64,000 nucleotides of DNA from Rhinatrema bivittatum (Eukaryota > Chordata > Amphibia > Gymnophiona > Rhinatrematidae). Each line of letters begins with the position of its first letter. Positions within the stretch are counted from its first letter, which is position 1. The notes beneath the pieces are model-generated. The model did no database searches, was not told the DNA's origin, and saw only the letters and a list, made by a program, of their open reading frames with translations. This document shows positions 33,020-42,485 of the stretch, piece by piece. The stretch covers positions 47,126,019 to 47,190,018 of the forward strand of contig NC_042631.1 of the NCBI RefSeq assembly GCF_901001135.1, read 5' to 3'. The position numbers and the translations under genes are program-made.

Positions 33020-34662
33020 GACAAAAGGAAGGTTGGATATGAGCCGGTAGTTGGAGGGGTCTAAGGTGAGTTTTTTAAGGAGGGGCTTGATGAAGTGGGT
33101 CTGGGACTTTGCCAAATGTAAGTGAGCAGTTGATTAGATCAACTAGGAGTTTGGTTATGGAGGTGGGAATGGAGAGGAGGGTTTTAGAGGGGATGATGTC
33201 AGCAGTGTGGGAGGCGGGTTTCATCTTTTTTAGTATAGTTTCTATCTCCAGGGTAGACGTATTGTCGAAGGATTGAAAATTGAATCCATTGGTTTTAGTA
33301 GGTAGGGGAGAGGTGGGGGAGGGCTTGGAAGGGAATCTAAGGAGAATGTTGTCAATTTTATTCTTGAAGAATTTAGCAAGTTCTATGCACTTTTCCTTAG
33401 AGTTTTCTGTTGGGGAGTGGGGGCGTAGTGAGCTCAGCAACATATGAGAAAAGAACATTAGAGTTGAATTGGTAGTTGTGGATTTTTGTCACGTAGAAGT
33501 CTTTTTTGGCTTGGACGGTGGCTTGACGATAATTGTGCAAAGTGTGTTTGTATATTGATTTGTGAGTGGGGGAAGGTTGTTTGCGCCATGTGCGCTCTTT
33601 CGATCTAAGGTCCTGCTTGATCATTTTGAGTTCATTAGTATACCATGGCTTTTTGTCTGTAATTGATAGTGGTATTTTTTTGTGTATTATGGGACAGATT
33701 TCATCAGCTATCTTGGCGTTGATGTTGTTCCAGGATTGCAAGGCTGTGTCTGGGCTGGTGAGGTCCAGGTTCTTATCTGCTTTGTCGAAGGCAAGGGTAA
33801 TATCTTCCGAAGAACAGTGCTTACGGAAGGCAATGGTCTTACTGGAGGCATAGGTCATACTTTGCGAATGTGAGATTGTGGATGGGGTGTTGGTAGAAAG
33901 GTGGGCATTAATAATGAAGTGATCGGACCAGGGGATTGGGGTGGCAGTGGGGGTGCGATGTGATGTGAAGGTTGATGAAGAGGAGGTCGAGGGTGTGACT
34001 GGCTTTATGTGTAGCTAGAAGTGATGAGCTGTTTGAAGCCTAATGCCTGGAGGGTGATCAATAGGGTTTCACAGGCTGGTGTGATAGGGCTACTGTCTAC
34101 ATGGAGGTTGAAGTCTCCGAGAATGACTGGTGGGGTGTCCAGTTTAATGTTGTTTGTTATGTATTCTATGATGGGGGATGGGTCATGTTCTAGTAGGCCT
34201 GGGGGGGCATAGGTGAGGCAGATCTTTAGGGCCTTAGATTTAAACAGTCCGATTTCTAGTCTGGGGGTGGATGTGAGAGGTGGAGTTTGAGGTTGAGGTG
34301 TTTTTTAGCAGCTAGGAGTAAACCTCCCCCTCTTTTCTTGGGTCGTGGGATAGAAAAGATATCGATCTGTATGGGGAGCTGATTCATAAATACATGATCT
34401 GTGCCTTTTAACCATGATTTGGTGATGGCACATATGTCAGGGTTGCTATCAGTAAGTAGGTCATAGAGAATGGGAGCTTTTTTGAGGATGGATTGAGCAT
34501 TGAATAAAGAAATGACTAAGGAGGCTAGGCCTAGAAATTGGGTGAGGGGAGTGGTCATGATGGGCACTAGCGATCTACGGGAGGTAAAGGGGTGAGTGCT
34601 AGTAGTATTGGCTTTGGGTCGGCAGGTGTGTGGCAGCATCGGGATAGTCAGACGGCACATTT
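33020..34662 (-). mobile_element. L2-type LINE fragment (endonuclease and start of RT)
   Basis: On the minus strand the upstream part (34660-34256) reads LVISLFNAQSILKKAPILYDLL, DICAITKSWLKGTD and RPKKRGGGLLLAAKK, the start of an L2 endonuclease. Then come TDKKPWYTNELKMIKQDLR and the linker (33858-33397), followed by FNFQSFDNTSTLEIETILKK and ASHTADIIPSKTLL (33458-33075) leading into the reverse transcriptase. The catalytic part and 3' end are missing. Stops and frame changes are present. Confidence 0.8.
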
Positions 34663-34664
34663 GA

Positions 34665-35405
34665 AATCATCGGTTCAGTGTGCTGCGGCAGTCAAAAAAG
34701 CAAACAGAATGTTGGGAATTATTAGAAAGGGAATGGTGAATAAAACGGAAAATGTCATAATGCCTCTGTATCGCTCCATGGTGAGACCGCACCTTGAAGA
34801 CTGTGTACAATTCTGGTCGCCGCATCTCAAAAAAGATATAATTGCAATGGAGAAGGTACAGAGAAGGGCTACCAAAATGGTAAGGGGAATGGAACAGCTC
34901 CCCTATGAGGAAAGACTAAAGAGGTTAGGACTTTTCAGCTTGGAGAAGAGACTGCTGAGGGGGGATATGATAGAGGTGTTTAAAATCATGAGAGGTCTAG
35001 AACGGGTAGATGTGAATCAGTTATTTACTCTTTTGGATAATAGAAAGACTAGGGGGCACTCCATGAAGTTAGCATGTGGCACATTTAAAACTAATCTGAG
35101 AAAGTTCTTTTTTACTCAACGCACAATTAAACTCTGGAATTTGTTGCCAGAGGATGTGGTTAGTGCAGTTAGTGTAGCTGTGTTTAAAAAAGGATTGGAT
35201 AAGTTCTTGGAGGAGAAGTCCATTACCTGCTATTAATTAAGTTTACTTAGAAAATAGCCACTGCTATTACTAGCAGTGGTAACATGGAATAGACTTAGTT
35301 TTTGGATACTTGCCAGGTTCTTATGACCTGGATTGGCCACTGTTGGAAACAGGATGCTGGGCTTGATGGACCCTTGGTCTGACCCAGTATGGCATGTTCT
35401 TATGT
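34665..35405 (+). mobile_element. CR1 LINE 3' end, plus strand
   Basis: It opens inside the reverse-transcriptase C terminus and runs to a clean CR1 3' end (GGCTTGATGGACCCTTGGTC...GGCATGTTCTTATG). The coding part is open for about 190 codons to TAA at 35234-35236: AVKKANRMLGIIRKGM, VIMPLYRSMVRPHLEDC, VQRRATKMVRGMEQ, YEERLKRLGLFSLEKRLLRG, LRKFFFTQRTIKLWNLLPED and FKKGLDKFLEEK. The normal HLEYC is HLEDC here. 5'-truncated. Confidence 0.9.
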
Positions 35406-35712
35406 TGGACCCCCTTTTCCAGCTCCATACAAGCTAAGTGAATTCTTTTGGATCGCCATATGTACTGGGAGGTTTCCTATATGACTCTAGGACAATTTTA
35501 GGATTGGTGAATTCGTATTGGGTCCTGATGCCCTTTCAATGGTACTTCTAAACATTTGGAGTTGCCCATGTCTGATATTAGATTGTCTTGTCTGTGTGAT
35601 TGATGTATGTTGAGTGGTTTGTCTGTCGTATGTGTGTGGAGGATTTTTTCAAGATGATGTTGCTCTTCCTTGATCTAATTCTCTAGGCATCCAATAAAAA
35701 AAAAAATCTATC
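35406..35712 (+). mobile_element. L1-type LINE 3' end
   Basis: Untranslated sequence ending ATCCAATAAAAAAAAAAA at 35688-35706, so the AATAAA runs into an A-tail. Its GTTGAGTGGTTTGTC...TGTGTGTGGAGG character resembles L1 3' ends here (compare 4900-5166). No coding sequence. Confidence 0.5.
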
Positions 35713-36051
35713 ATATTTATTTGACAGGACCTTCCTCCGGTGAAACCATAATGCCTTGGATCCTTGAAGGGCATCCGCTATCTCTCTACTTGCAGATTAT
35801 GCAAAAGGGATACTCTAATCCACATCTGGCAAATTAAAGTCTCCTTTGAGCAAAACTTTTCTCTTCTTTCCTACCTTTTGGATGTCTTTGATCAGATCTT
35901 TGTCCAATTCTTCTATTTGAATTGGAAGCCTGTAGACCACACCAGTGTAAATAGAAGTGCCATCTTCTTATTTTAGGACAGTCTCATAGTGCTTCTTCCG
36001 TATCCCATGCCCCTTGTATTTTAGTCCAATGAAACAAACCGGAAGGTGGTC

Positions 36052-36800
36052 CCACGTAGCCAAGGTGAAAAAACAAAGGGGACTACCTTACACCGTGGAA
36101 AGACTTTATTAGAAAAGCCCGACTCAAAATACAAGCTGAGTTTCGCCAAAAGGCTGCATCAGGGGCTAAAACAATCAAGAACAATAAATATTACCACAAA
36201 CATGCTCTATAAAAATTATTAATCAATCTGCTAAAAAGTATTAAACAACCTACTAAAAAATAGAAAATTGCTTATCTCTATGTAACTCTGCCATAATGGT
36301 CTATAATCATAGTATTCATATATAACATACATATTTAAATCATTGTTGTGCAACGTGACCCATTCACTCTATTTAAAACTGCTATTATTTAAAACAAACA
36401 TCATTTTTCTAAAAAAATTGTTTAAAAAAATATTTGAAAAAACTGAAATCATTACCTTTATGCTGTAATCGTATACTCACAGCTACATATATCAGTATAT
36501 CAATCTGAACATTAGCTGTTGCAGTAAAGCTAAAAAATAAAGCTGTTAATAAAAATGATCATTAGAAAACATAAAATGAAAAAAAGTCACATATACACAA
36601 ATATATCAATAAATAGTATTAAGAAAGACCTTATGCATATCAAATCTCACATACGGACTATAAATAATATTCACACATCTAAAGCTAAAAATTATGAAAA
36701 CAGCAATCAATCTATTACAGTAAATTCAATATCTGTGCACTCATAGCTTCTTCTATCTAAATGGCAACATAGCAGACATAAATGGCCATAAAGATCAATA
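36052..36800 (-). mobile_element. Penelope-like element fragment (terminal region)
   Basis: Non-coding, AT-rich insertion. Its right-to-left reading contains GCAGCCTTTTGGCGAAACTC, the signature of the terminal repeats of Penelope-like retroelements, many of which carry hammerhead ribozymes. No reverse transcriptase or GIY-YIG coding sequence is visible. The borders are set by where the CR1 sequence stops and resumes, and are approximate. Confidence 0.5.
36111..36170 (-). ncRNA. Hammerhead-ribozyme-like motif
   Basis: On the minus strand: stem I 5' side AGCCC, core CTGATGC, stem II GCC-TTTT-GGC, core GAAA, stem III CTCA...TGAG, then TC (GTC cleavage triplet), and stem I 3' side GGGCT. All three stems pair perfectly. 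The core differs from the CUGANGA consensus by C in place of the last A (position 9), or by a one-base insertion. That change would be expected to lower or abolish self-cleavage. The context (Penelope-like terminal repeat) is the known home of such ribozymes. Confidence 0.5.
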
Positions 36801-37084
36801 ATTAAAACTACCCGGATGGCAAATTTTAGTTGCTTAGATGTTGTTTTTTGACATACAGAGCTACTCCTTCCTCTTTTCTGTACACTCTGTCCTTCCTTAA
36901 CAGGTTAAAATCTGGTATGGCTATATCCCAATCATGAGACTGAACCATGTTTCTGTAATAGCAACAATGTCCAAATCCGTTTTCACCGTTAGGGCCTGCA
37001 GATCTGGGATTTGACTATGAGCATTTGTGGCCATATCTTTCTATCTCTTTTCCCTTGACTTGCTGCTCTTACTAGTTACCTTGA

Positions 37085-37480
37085 GACCGACATTCAAATG
37101 CCAGATAAGTAGGACTTATCTGGCTATCTAGTGGTCACTGAATATCTGGTTATGTTCAGCGGCTGCTAGATAACCATATAAGTCACTTATCCAGCTATCT
37201 GGATAACTTGGGAGTGGGCAGTGGGTGGATCGGGACAGTGCTACTTAGCGGGACAACCTATCCGGCTAAGTAGTGATTTTGAGACTTAGCCAGATAAGTC
37301 TAAACCTGCTATTGAGCTCGTCTAGACTTAGCCAGATAACACTTATCCAGCTAAGTAGCATTTGCACATGGATATTCAGCGGTCATGCCTCTGAATATCC
37401 TTTTAACTTAGCTGGATAAGCTATATCCGGCTAAGTTACTTAGCCAGTTTGCCGTTAAATATTTACCCCCTTTTGTGCTC
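37085..37480. mobile_element. Element built of TTATCCGGCTAAGT palindromic words
   Basis: Same family as 15755-16115: ATAAGTAGGACTTATC, CTTATCCAGCTATCTGGATAAC, CCTATCCGGCTAAGTAG, CTTAGCCAGATAAGTC, CTTATCCAGCTAAGTAG, CTTAGCTGGATAAGC and ATCCGGCTAAGTTACTTAGCC. The terminal words GACATTCAAATGCC and TGCCGTTAAATATTTACC may be its ends. Confidence 0.6.
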
Positions 37481-38309
37481 TCTTACTTAAGTGTGGAATA
37501 TTGAGCTGATTGATTTTGTTATTTTCTCCTTCCATCTCTTGTATTACTCAGGTGATATTCCAATTTCATTGGCTAACTTTTGCCACTCCTGTCCTCTAGT
37601 TTAAAAGCTGTATGGCTTGAATTTCTTGCTTAGGATTCTCTTCCCTGCCATGGATAAATATAGGTCATCCTTGCCATATAGCCTTTTACTGCTCCATACA
37701 TGGCCCCAGCCTCCAATGTGTCCAAAACCACTGTCACGTTCGTGAGCCCTTGGACTGTGGCATGGTTGACACAGTCCAGCAGGAGAACCCACTAGGCTCA
37801 CGCTGACCGCAAGCGGACATGCTCTGGATTGAGGTTTGACTTTACCTGTACCAACTCCTTGCCCACAGGTTGAGCCCTTGGGTTCTGGGGCCAGCAGTAC
37901 TTAGGCAAAGTCCCTTTAAGCAAATGAACAGAGCTCAGAAGCAGGCCAAGCGTCTGGGTGAGCAGCAGTCCAGAGGTGTTAGTATCCAGGCAGATGTCAG
38001 GGCAGGCAGCATACAGGTAGTGACAGGTTCCAAGCAGAAGTTAGGGTGGGTGGAAGACAGACACAATCGAAGTCCAAGCAATGGTCAGAGCAGGCAGCAA
38101 TTAGGCAATGTCTAGGCAAGGTCAGAGATCAGTCTGAGGAAAGGCAAGGCTGGAGCAAGGTAGGCTGCACAAGGCAGGGCAGGCAAGACAAGAAAGGGCA
38201 GGATGAAGAGACTGAACAAGGCAGGAACAGATGAGCAACACACACTGCAGAGCAGGAGGACCTGTTGCTGAAGCACTAGCTGGAAGTGTGGACTTGGTTT
38301 AAATGCCCT

Positions 38310-38560
38310 CTCCGCTGCCCCGACCTTCTGCCTGATTCTGGACTTGGATTGCTCGCTGCCTGCCCCGACCTTTTACCTAATTCTGGACTTGGATTGCTCA
38401 CTACCTTCCCCGACCTTCTGCCTGATTCTGGACTTGGATTGCCCACTGCCTGCTCCGACCTTCTGCCTGATTCTGGACTAGGATTGTTTGCCATCTGCCC
38501 TAACTACCTGTCTAATTCTGGTCTTGGACTATTCGCCGCCTGCCCTCGCTTCAGTCTCCG
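38310..38560. repeat. 45-bp tandem array in the Gypsy element
   Basis: Five copies spaced exactly 45 bp (CTGATTCTGG landmark at 38332, 38377, 38422, 38467 and 38512). As 45 is divisible by 3, both strands stay open with a 15-residue period (NPSPESGRRSGQAAS-like on the minus strand). I regard it as a noncoding LTR-region repeat. Confidence 0.9.
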
Positions 38561-38628
38561 TTCCAAGGTAAGACTGTTGGACTCTTCCATTGGATCCTGG
38601 AGAAGTGGTGCCACTTGCTAGATAGAGC

Positions 38629-38848
38629 CACGTTTCCTGTCACCATTTATATTGATCATAAAAATCTACAATATATGAAACAAGCTCAATGCTTGAACTC
38701 ATGAAACACTCGTTGGTATCTGTTTTTTAAATGTTTTGAGTTTGAGATCAAAAACAGATACCAATGAGTGTTTCATGAGTTCAAGCATTGAACTTGTTTC
38801 ATATATTGTAGATTTTTATGATCAGTGTAAATGGTGACAGGAAATGTG
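38629..38848. repeat. 99-bp inverted duplication of Gypsy RNase H
   Basis: Arms 38629-38727 and 38750-38848 are near-perfect inverted repeats (four or five differences) around a 22-bp spacer. The left arm, on the plus strand, encodes TIYIDHKNLQYMKQAQCLN, then a stop, then NTRWYLFF. This is the RNase H block of Gypsy pol (xYTDHKNLxY...RQxRW). The right arm encodes the same on the minus strand. Confidence 0.9.
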
Positions 38849-39228
38849 AAATAGTGAGGCCCAAGCAAGTGCAGAGCCAGACAGTAAAGATAGGTTGAAT
38901 TTCATCTTGGTGTGGTATGAAGAGGGGGCCTGTATTACAAAGTGCATGAGGCACTGGTTTAAAAAATCTCTGCAGTATTTAGGGTCTCCATCATATCGTG
39001 ATTCTGGTGCCAGGTGTGGCATTGTTCCCAGAACGTGGGCAGCAGCTGGCATAGGTGGCATAGGAAATGTTGGTGCCAGGAGACTGGACTATATGGTATT
39101 CATCCAGTTATTCCTTGGAGTAGGTCGGCAATATGCTGAAGCTGTTCCTGTTGTTACTGGACCTTGAGGGCCAACCCTGGTATGGCCTGGGCTGCAGATG
39201 AGTCTGCCAAGCTCATGGCCTCAGCAAA
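38822..39228 (-). pseudogene. Gypsy gag fragment
   Basis: The minus-strand frame from about 39228 begins FAEAMSLADSSAAQAIPGLA and, after a stop, continues QQEQLQHIA. Then comes MAPESRYDGDPKYCRDFLNQ-type sequence (residues PESRYDGDPKYCRDFLNQC, then KMKFNLSLLSGSALAWASLF). This is the conserved capsid-like region of Gypsy gag (RYDGDP...C..FLNQC...LLSGxALAWA). It stops where an internal deletion joins it to the RNase H scrap in another frame. Confidence 0.8.
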
Positions 39229-39436
39229 CTCTCACAGTTCATTAGCCCTTGGGCTGTGGCATGGTTGACAGAGACTAGCAGGTGAATCCACTAGGCCCAA
39301 GCCAATATCAGGCAGACGTGATCTGGGTTAAGGTCTGACTTCACCTGTTCCAAGCCCTTCTCCTGCAGATTGAGCCTTTGGGTTCTTAGGCCATCAGGAC
39401 TTTGGCAAAGTCCCTGTGAGCAAACGAATGGAGTCC

Positions 39437-39790
39437 AGAAACATAGAAACAGTGGCAGAAAAGGACCAAATGGTCCATCATGTCTACCCAGCAAGCTTCT
39501 TAAGGTAGTAACTGCAGGTTACACCCATATTTTGCTTAAGACCAGTAACTGCTCCTCTGTGCAGTTATCCCCAAGCCTTATGATAACCCATAAAAATTGC
39601 AGCTAACAACATTTTTTACTGGGTTATCATAAGGCTTGGGGTGACGAGCTTTCTTGAATATTCAGTACTGCTTGACGTGCTGGACTTGGCTGAAGAAGCA
39701 GTTCTATGCTTTTTCTCTTATGTCTGCATATCAGTACCCCAGACATAGAAGCTGGGATTCTCTTGGTTGTTGTCTAAATCCAATTCCTCT
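39437..39790 (-). mobile_element. CR1-type 3' end inserted in the Gypsy LTR
   Basis: ACATAGAAACAGTGGCAGAAAAGGACCAAATGGTCCATCA followed by TCTACCCAGCAAGC is a CR1 3'-end module like that at 21411. An inverted repeat follows: CCCCAAGCCTTATGATAACCC (39570) against GGGTTATCATAAGGCTTGGGG (39620). After it the LTR resumes near GGACAGGCAGTGGTCC. Confidence 0.6.
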
Positions 39791-40130
39791 TTTCCACTGC
39801 CTGCCCATAAGAGTCTGGACAGGCAGTGGTCCGGAGGTGTCTGTATCCAGGCAGATGTCAGGACAGGAGGTGTACAGGCAGTGTCAGGTTCCAAGTGGAG
39901 GTCAGGACAGCAGAAGACAGGCATGGTCAAGGTCCAAGCAATGGTCAGATCAGGTGGCAATCAAGCAATGACGAAGTCCAAGCAATGGTCAGGGCAGGTG
40001 GTGATCAGGCAATGAAAAGCTCCAGGCAATGGTCAGGGCAGGTGAAGATTAGGCAATGACGAGGTCCAGGCAATGGTAAGAGTACAGGAAATCAGTCTGA
40101 GGAAAAGCAAGGCAAGGCTGGAGCAAGGTA

Positions 40131-40345
40131 AGAACATAAGAAATTGCCAAGCTGGGTCAGACCAAGAGTCCATCAAGCCGAGCATCCTGTTTCCAACAGA
40201 GGCCAAACTAGGCCACAAGAACCTGGTAAGGACCCAAATACTAAGAAGATCCCATGCTACTGATGCCAGTAATAGCAGAGGCCATTCCCTAAATCAACTT
40301 GATTAATAGCAATTAATGGACTTCTCCTACAAGAACTTAACCAGG
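40131..40345 (-). mobile_element. CR1 3' end inserted in the Gypsy LTR
   Basis: TAAGAACATAAGAAATTGCC followed by AGCTGGGTCAGACCAAGAGTCCATCAAGC is the CR1 3'-end module in reverse, ending near CTCCTACAAGAACTTAACC. The LTR continues with AGGCTGGATGAGGCAGGAACAGATGAGC, so the insertion is clean. Confidence 0.75.
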
Positions 40346-40708
40346 CTGGATGAGGCAGGAACAGATGAGCAACATGTGCTGTGCAGCAGTAGAACCTGTT
40401 GCTATGGTGCTGGCTGAGAGCATGGGCCCTGTTTAAATACCCTACCAGTGCTGATGTCATCAGCTTGCACCATCCCTAGGGTTCCCACTGCAGGGCCTAC
40501 ATATATAGCGCAATGGCACATGCACCTAAGGTGCAGTGTCCCGGGGCAAGACTGGAGGCTGACAGCAACATCCGCATTGCAAGGAAGTCCCGCATCATGT
40601 TGGGGCAGGCAGGATGCATCTCGGGCAAGCAGTGGCTGAGACAGTGACATCAGGATGTGTGTGGCCTGTCAAGAGGGCGCCCCAAGGCTGTAAAAACCTG
40701 ACAACCAC

Positions 40709-41550
40709 TTTCTTTGTACCAAGTTTTGAGCTATGGATTGAAATAATCCATATAGCTTAGCCTTTCCTTTCTCTTTCAATGAACAAGTAATACTTCAGAA
40801 AAAGCAATAGTTATTATTACATGTCTAATCCTCTTCCCTAGATTCTGGAAATCTTACTGTACTTTCTAGTGAGGTCATTGATCCCCAGATGGATACCATT
40901 GATATTATTTTCTTCTATAATTGCATGGTCTACCTGGTTTGCATTTCTACCAGCTGACGATCCTGTAAATCATTTAACTATTGTGTCCCCTTCGAAATGT
41001 TTACAATCTCAAATTAAGTGTCCCAGCAAAGCTTTCTTTTTATGACATTTGATAATGTTAAAGGGTTTCTGGGTACATTGGGTATCTTCTTCCCTTTCAG
41101 ACAAAGCTTCATTTTGGATTGCTGGAACATCTTCATTTTCTAATGCTGAAAAGGCATTAGGTAAAGGAATCATTTTTGAGAGAGGGTGCCTGTTCTTCAC
41201 AGGCCTTATTCTACCCATGTCCACTGTAATCTATTTATTTCTGGATTTCTAACTTCTTTATGGGAATAGGGGTGGATATACTGGATGCTGCACAGTAGGG
41301 GCAATTGGGTGTTCTTGGTCACAGGTATTGTTCTACCAGAACCCAATGTAATCCATTTATTCCTCGATTACTCTGGGAATCAGGGCAGATATCCTAAATG
41401 CTGCACAGTGGGGAGATTGGGGGGCTTTTGGTCACAGGTCTTGTTCTTCCAGAGCCTATTGTAATCCATTTATTCCGGGTTTCTGAATCTTCTGTGGAAG
41501 CTGAGGGAGATGTTCTAGGCATTGCAAGGTAGGCATTGAAAACTAGACAA
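40709..41550 (-). pseudogene. CR1 ORF1 remnant with tandem repeats
   Basis: The minus strand encodes IHLGINDLTRKYSKISRI near 40905-40850, the G-x-ND esterase block of CR1 ORF1. Upstream (41530-41184) are about three copies of a 90-100-bp unit with CACAGGTCTTGTTCTTCCAGA and TGTAATCCATTTATTCC landmarks. The open part at 41224-41009 reads GRIRPVKNRHPLSKMIPLPN and EREEDTQCTQKP. Repeats in this position would lengthen the linker before the esterase domain. Confidence 0.55.
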
Positions 41551-42485
41551 GTCCTCTTTCAGAGTATATCCAGAAGAGAATGATCTATCCACTAAAGTTG
41601 CCCTGTCCTCAATGTCTATCTGTCCTTGATGTCCATCTGTCAACTAGATTGTAAACACCACTGAGCATGTCTTCTATGTCTGGACTATGCTGCTTACACC
41701 TTGTAGAATTATATAAATATTTAGTAGTAGTAAATGTGGATATTTGCTTTTGCAGGGTTGTGACTTCTTTGCATTTAAAGAGACCCATTCTCTTTTCTGT
41801 GAGATTAATTTGCATAGTATCACTCTACTCCAGTACCATTAGTTTCTTTCACTTCCTATAACTCCATGCTAGAGTGCCCACTACGAGCCATTAAAACTTC
41901 AGCTCTGTTGCTCCTATTCTCTGCATGATCTCTCTCCTCTGCCATTCTTGATTCTGCCCTATCTAATACTCATCATCTCATCGTCAACACTCAAATCCCA
42001 CCTAAAAATCCACCTTTTTAAATCCTAACCTGTGTTTCATCTATCATTCCCTTGTTCAATTAATTCCATGACAGTTCATGTGTATTTTGGTGCAGAGGCT
42101 TGCCTCTTGTGTGTGCCTGTGTTGTGGTGATATCTGGAACAATGGCAATAGTGGTAGGAGTCATTGCCTTGCCTAACTGCAATTGGTTTTTTCTGCTTTG
42201 CTCTGATACTTTTCTTCTAGTAAAAGTTCCTATTGTCAACTCTATTACAGATTCCACTGTACCTAGCCATCTGTTAAAGGGTGAAAGAGAACATTCTGGC
42301 CATATATCTTAACTACTGTCTATTTATGTAGCCCAGGTGGTCTGTTTATGTAGCCCAGGTGGTCTTTGGTTTATTTAGATTAAAGACAGACACTGGAAAC
42401 ATATTTTTAAGCCATCTATTCACACCCTGGTGCAAGGAATGAATCACTCTCTTTGGATACATACAGTAGGTCTCCTAGTAGAATA
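41551..42485 (+). other. Mixed LINE/SINE scraps; no gene seen
   Basis: At 41648-41735 AGATTGTAAACACCACTGAGC...TATAAATATTTAGTAGTAGTAA resembles a LINE/SINE tail. At 41890-42030 TTGCTCCTATTCTCTGC...ACACTCAAATCCCACCTAAAAATCCACCTTTTTAAATCC encodes STLKSHLKIHLFKS, a typical end of a LINE reverse-transcriptase protein. The rest (42060-42485) is unrecognised. Confidence 0.4.

Larger units (their letters stand above)
37727..40708 (-). mobile_element. Gypsy LTR retrotransposon, rearranged, 5-bp target duplication ACCAC
   Basis: ACCAC at 37727-37731 and 40704-40708 flanks an insert that starts TGTCACG and ends CTGACA. Two LTR-like blocks in the same orientation (37732-38310 and 39229-40703) share CCCTTGGACTGTGGCATGGTTGAC, CAAAGTCCCT and AACAGATGAGCAACA. 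Between them on the minus strand lie gag (39228-38822) and a scrap of RNase H. Two CR1 3' ends are inserted (39437-39660 and 40131-40345). Most of pol is deleted. Confidence 0.85.
35713..41550 (-). mobile_element. Second CR1-clade LINE, split by three insertions
   Basis: Minus-strand CR1 pieces line up in order: ORF1 with repeats (41550-40709), inter-ORF region (37726-37481), endonuclease start (37085-36832) and more endonuclease (36050-35713). The interruptions are the Gypsy element (37732-40703), a MITE (37085-37480) and a Penelope-like fragment (36052-36830). The inter-ORF part shares GTTCTAGTTTAAAAGCTG with the CR1 at 27175, and the ORF1 has IHLGINDLTRK, the esterase block III. Highly decayed. 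Confidence 0.65.

Noticed and set aside
38629..38848. MicroRNA precursor
   Set aside because: The hairpin is long (99-bp arms) and both arms are Gypsy RNase H coding sequence. It is a transposon foldback, not a miRNA gene.
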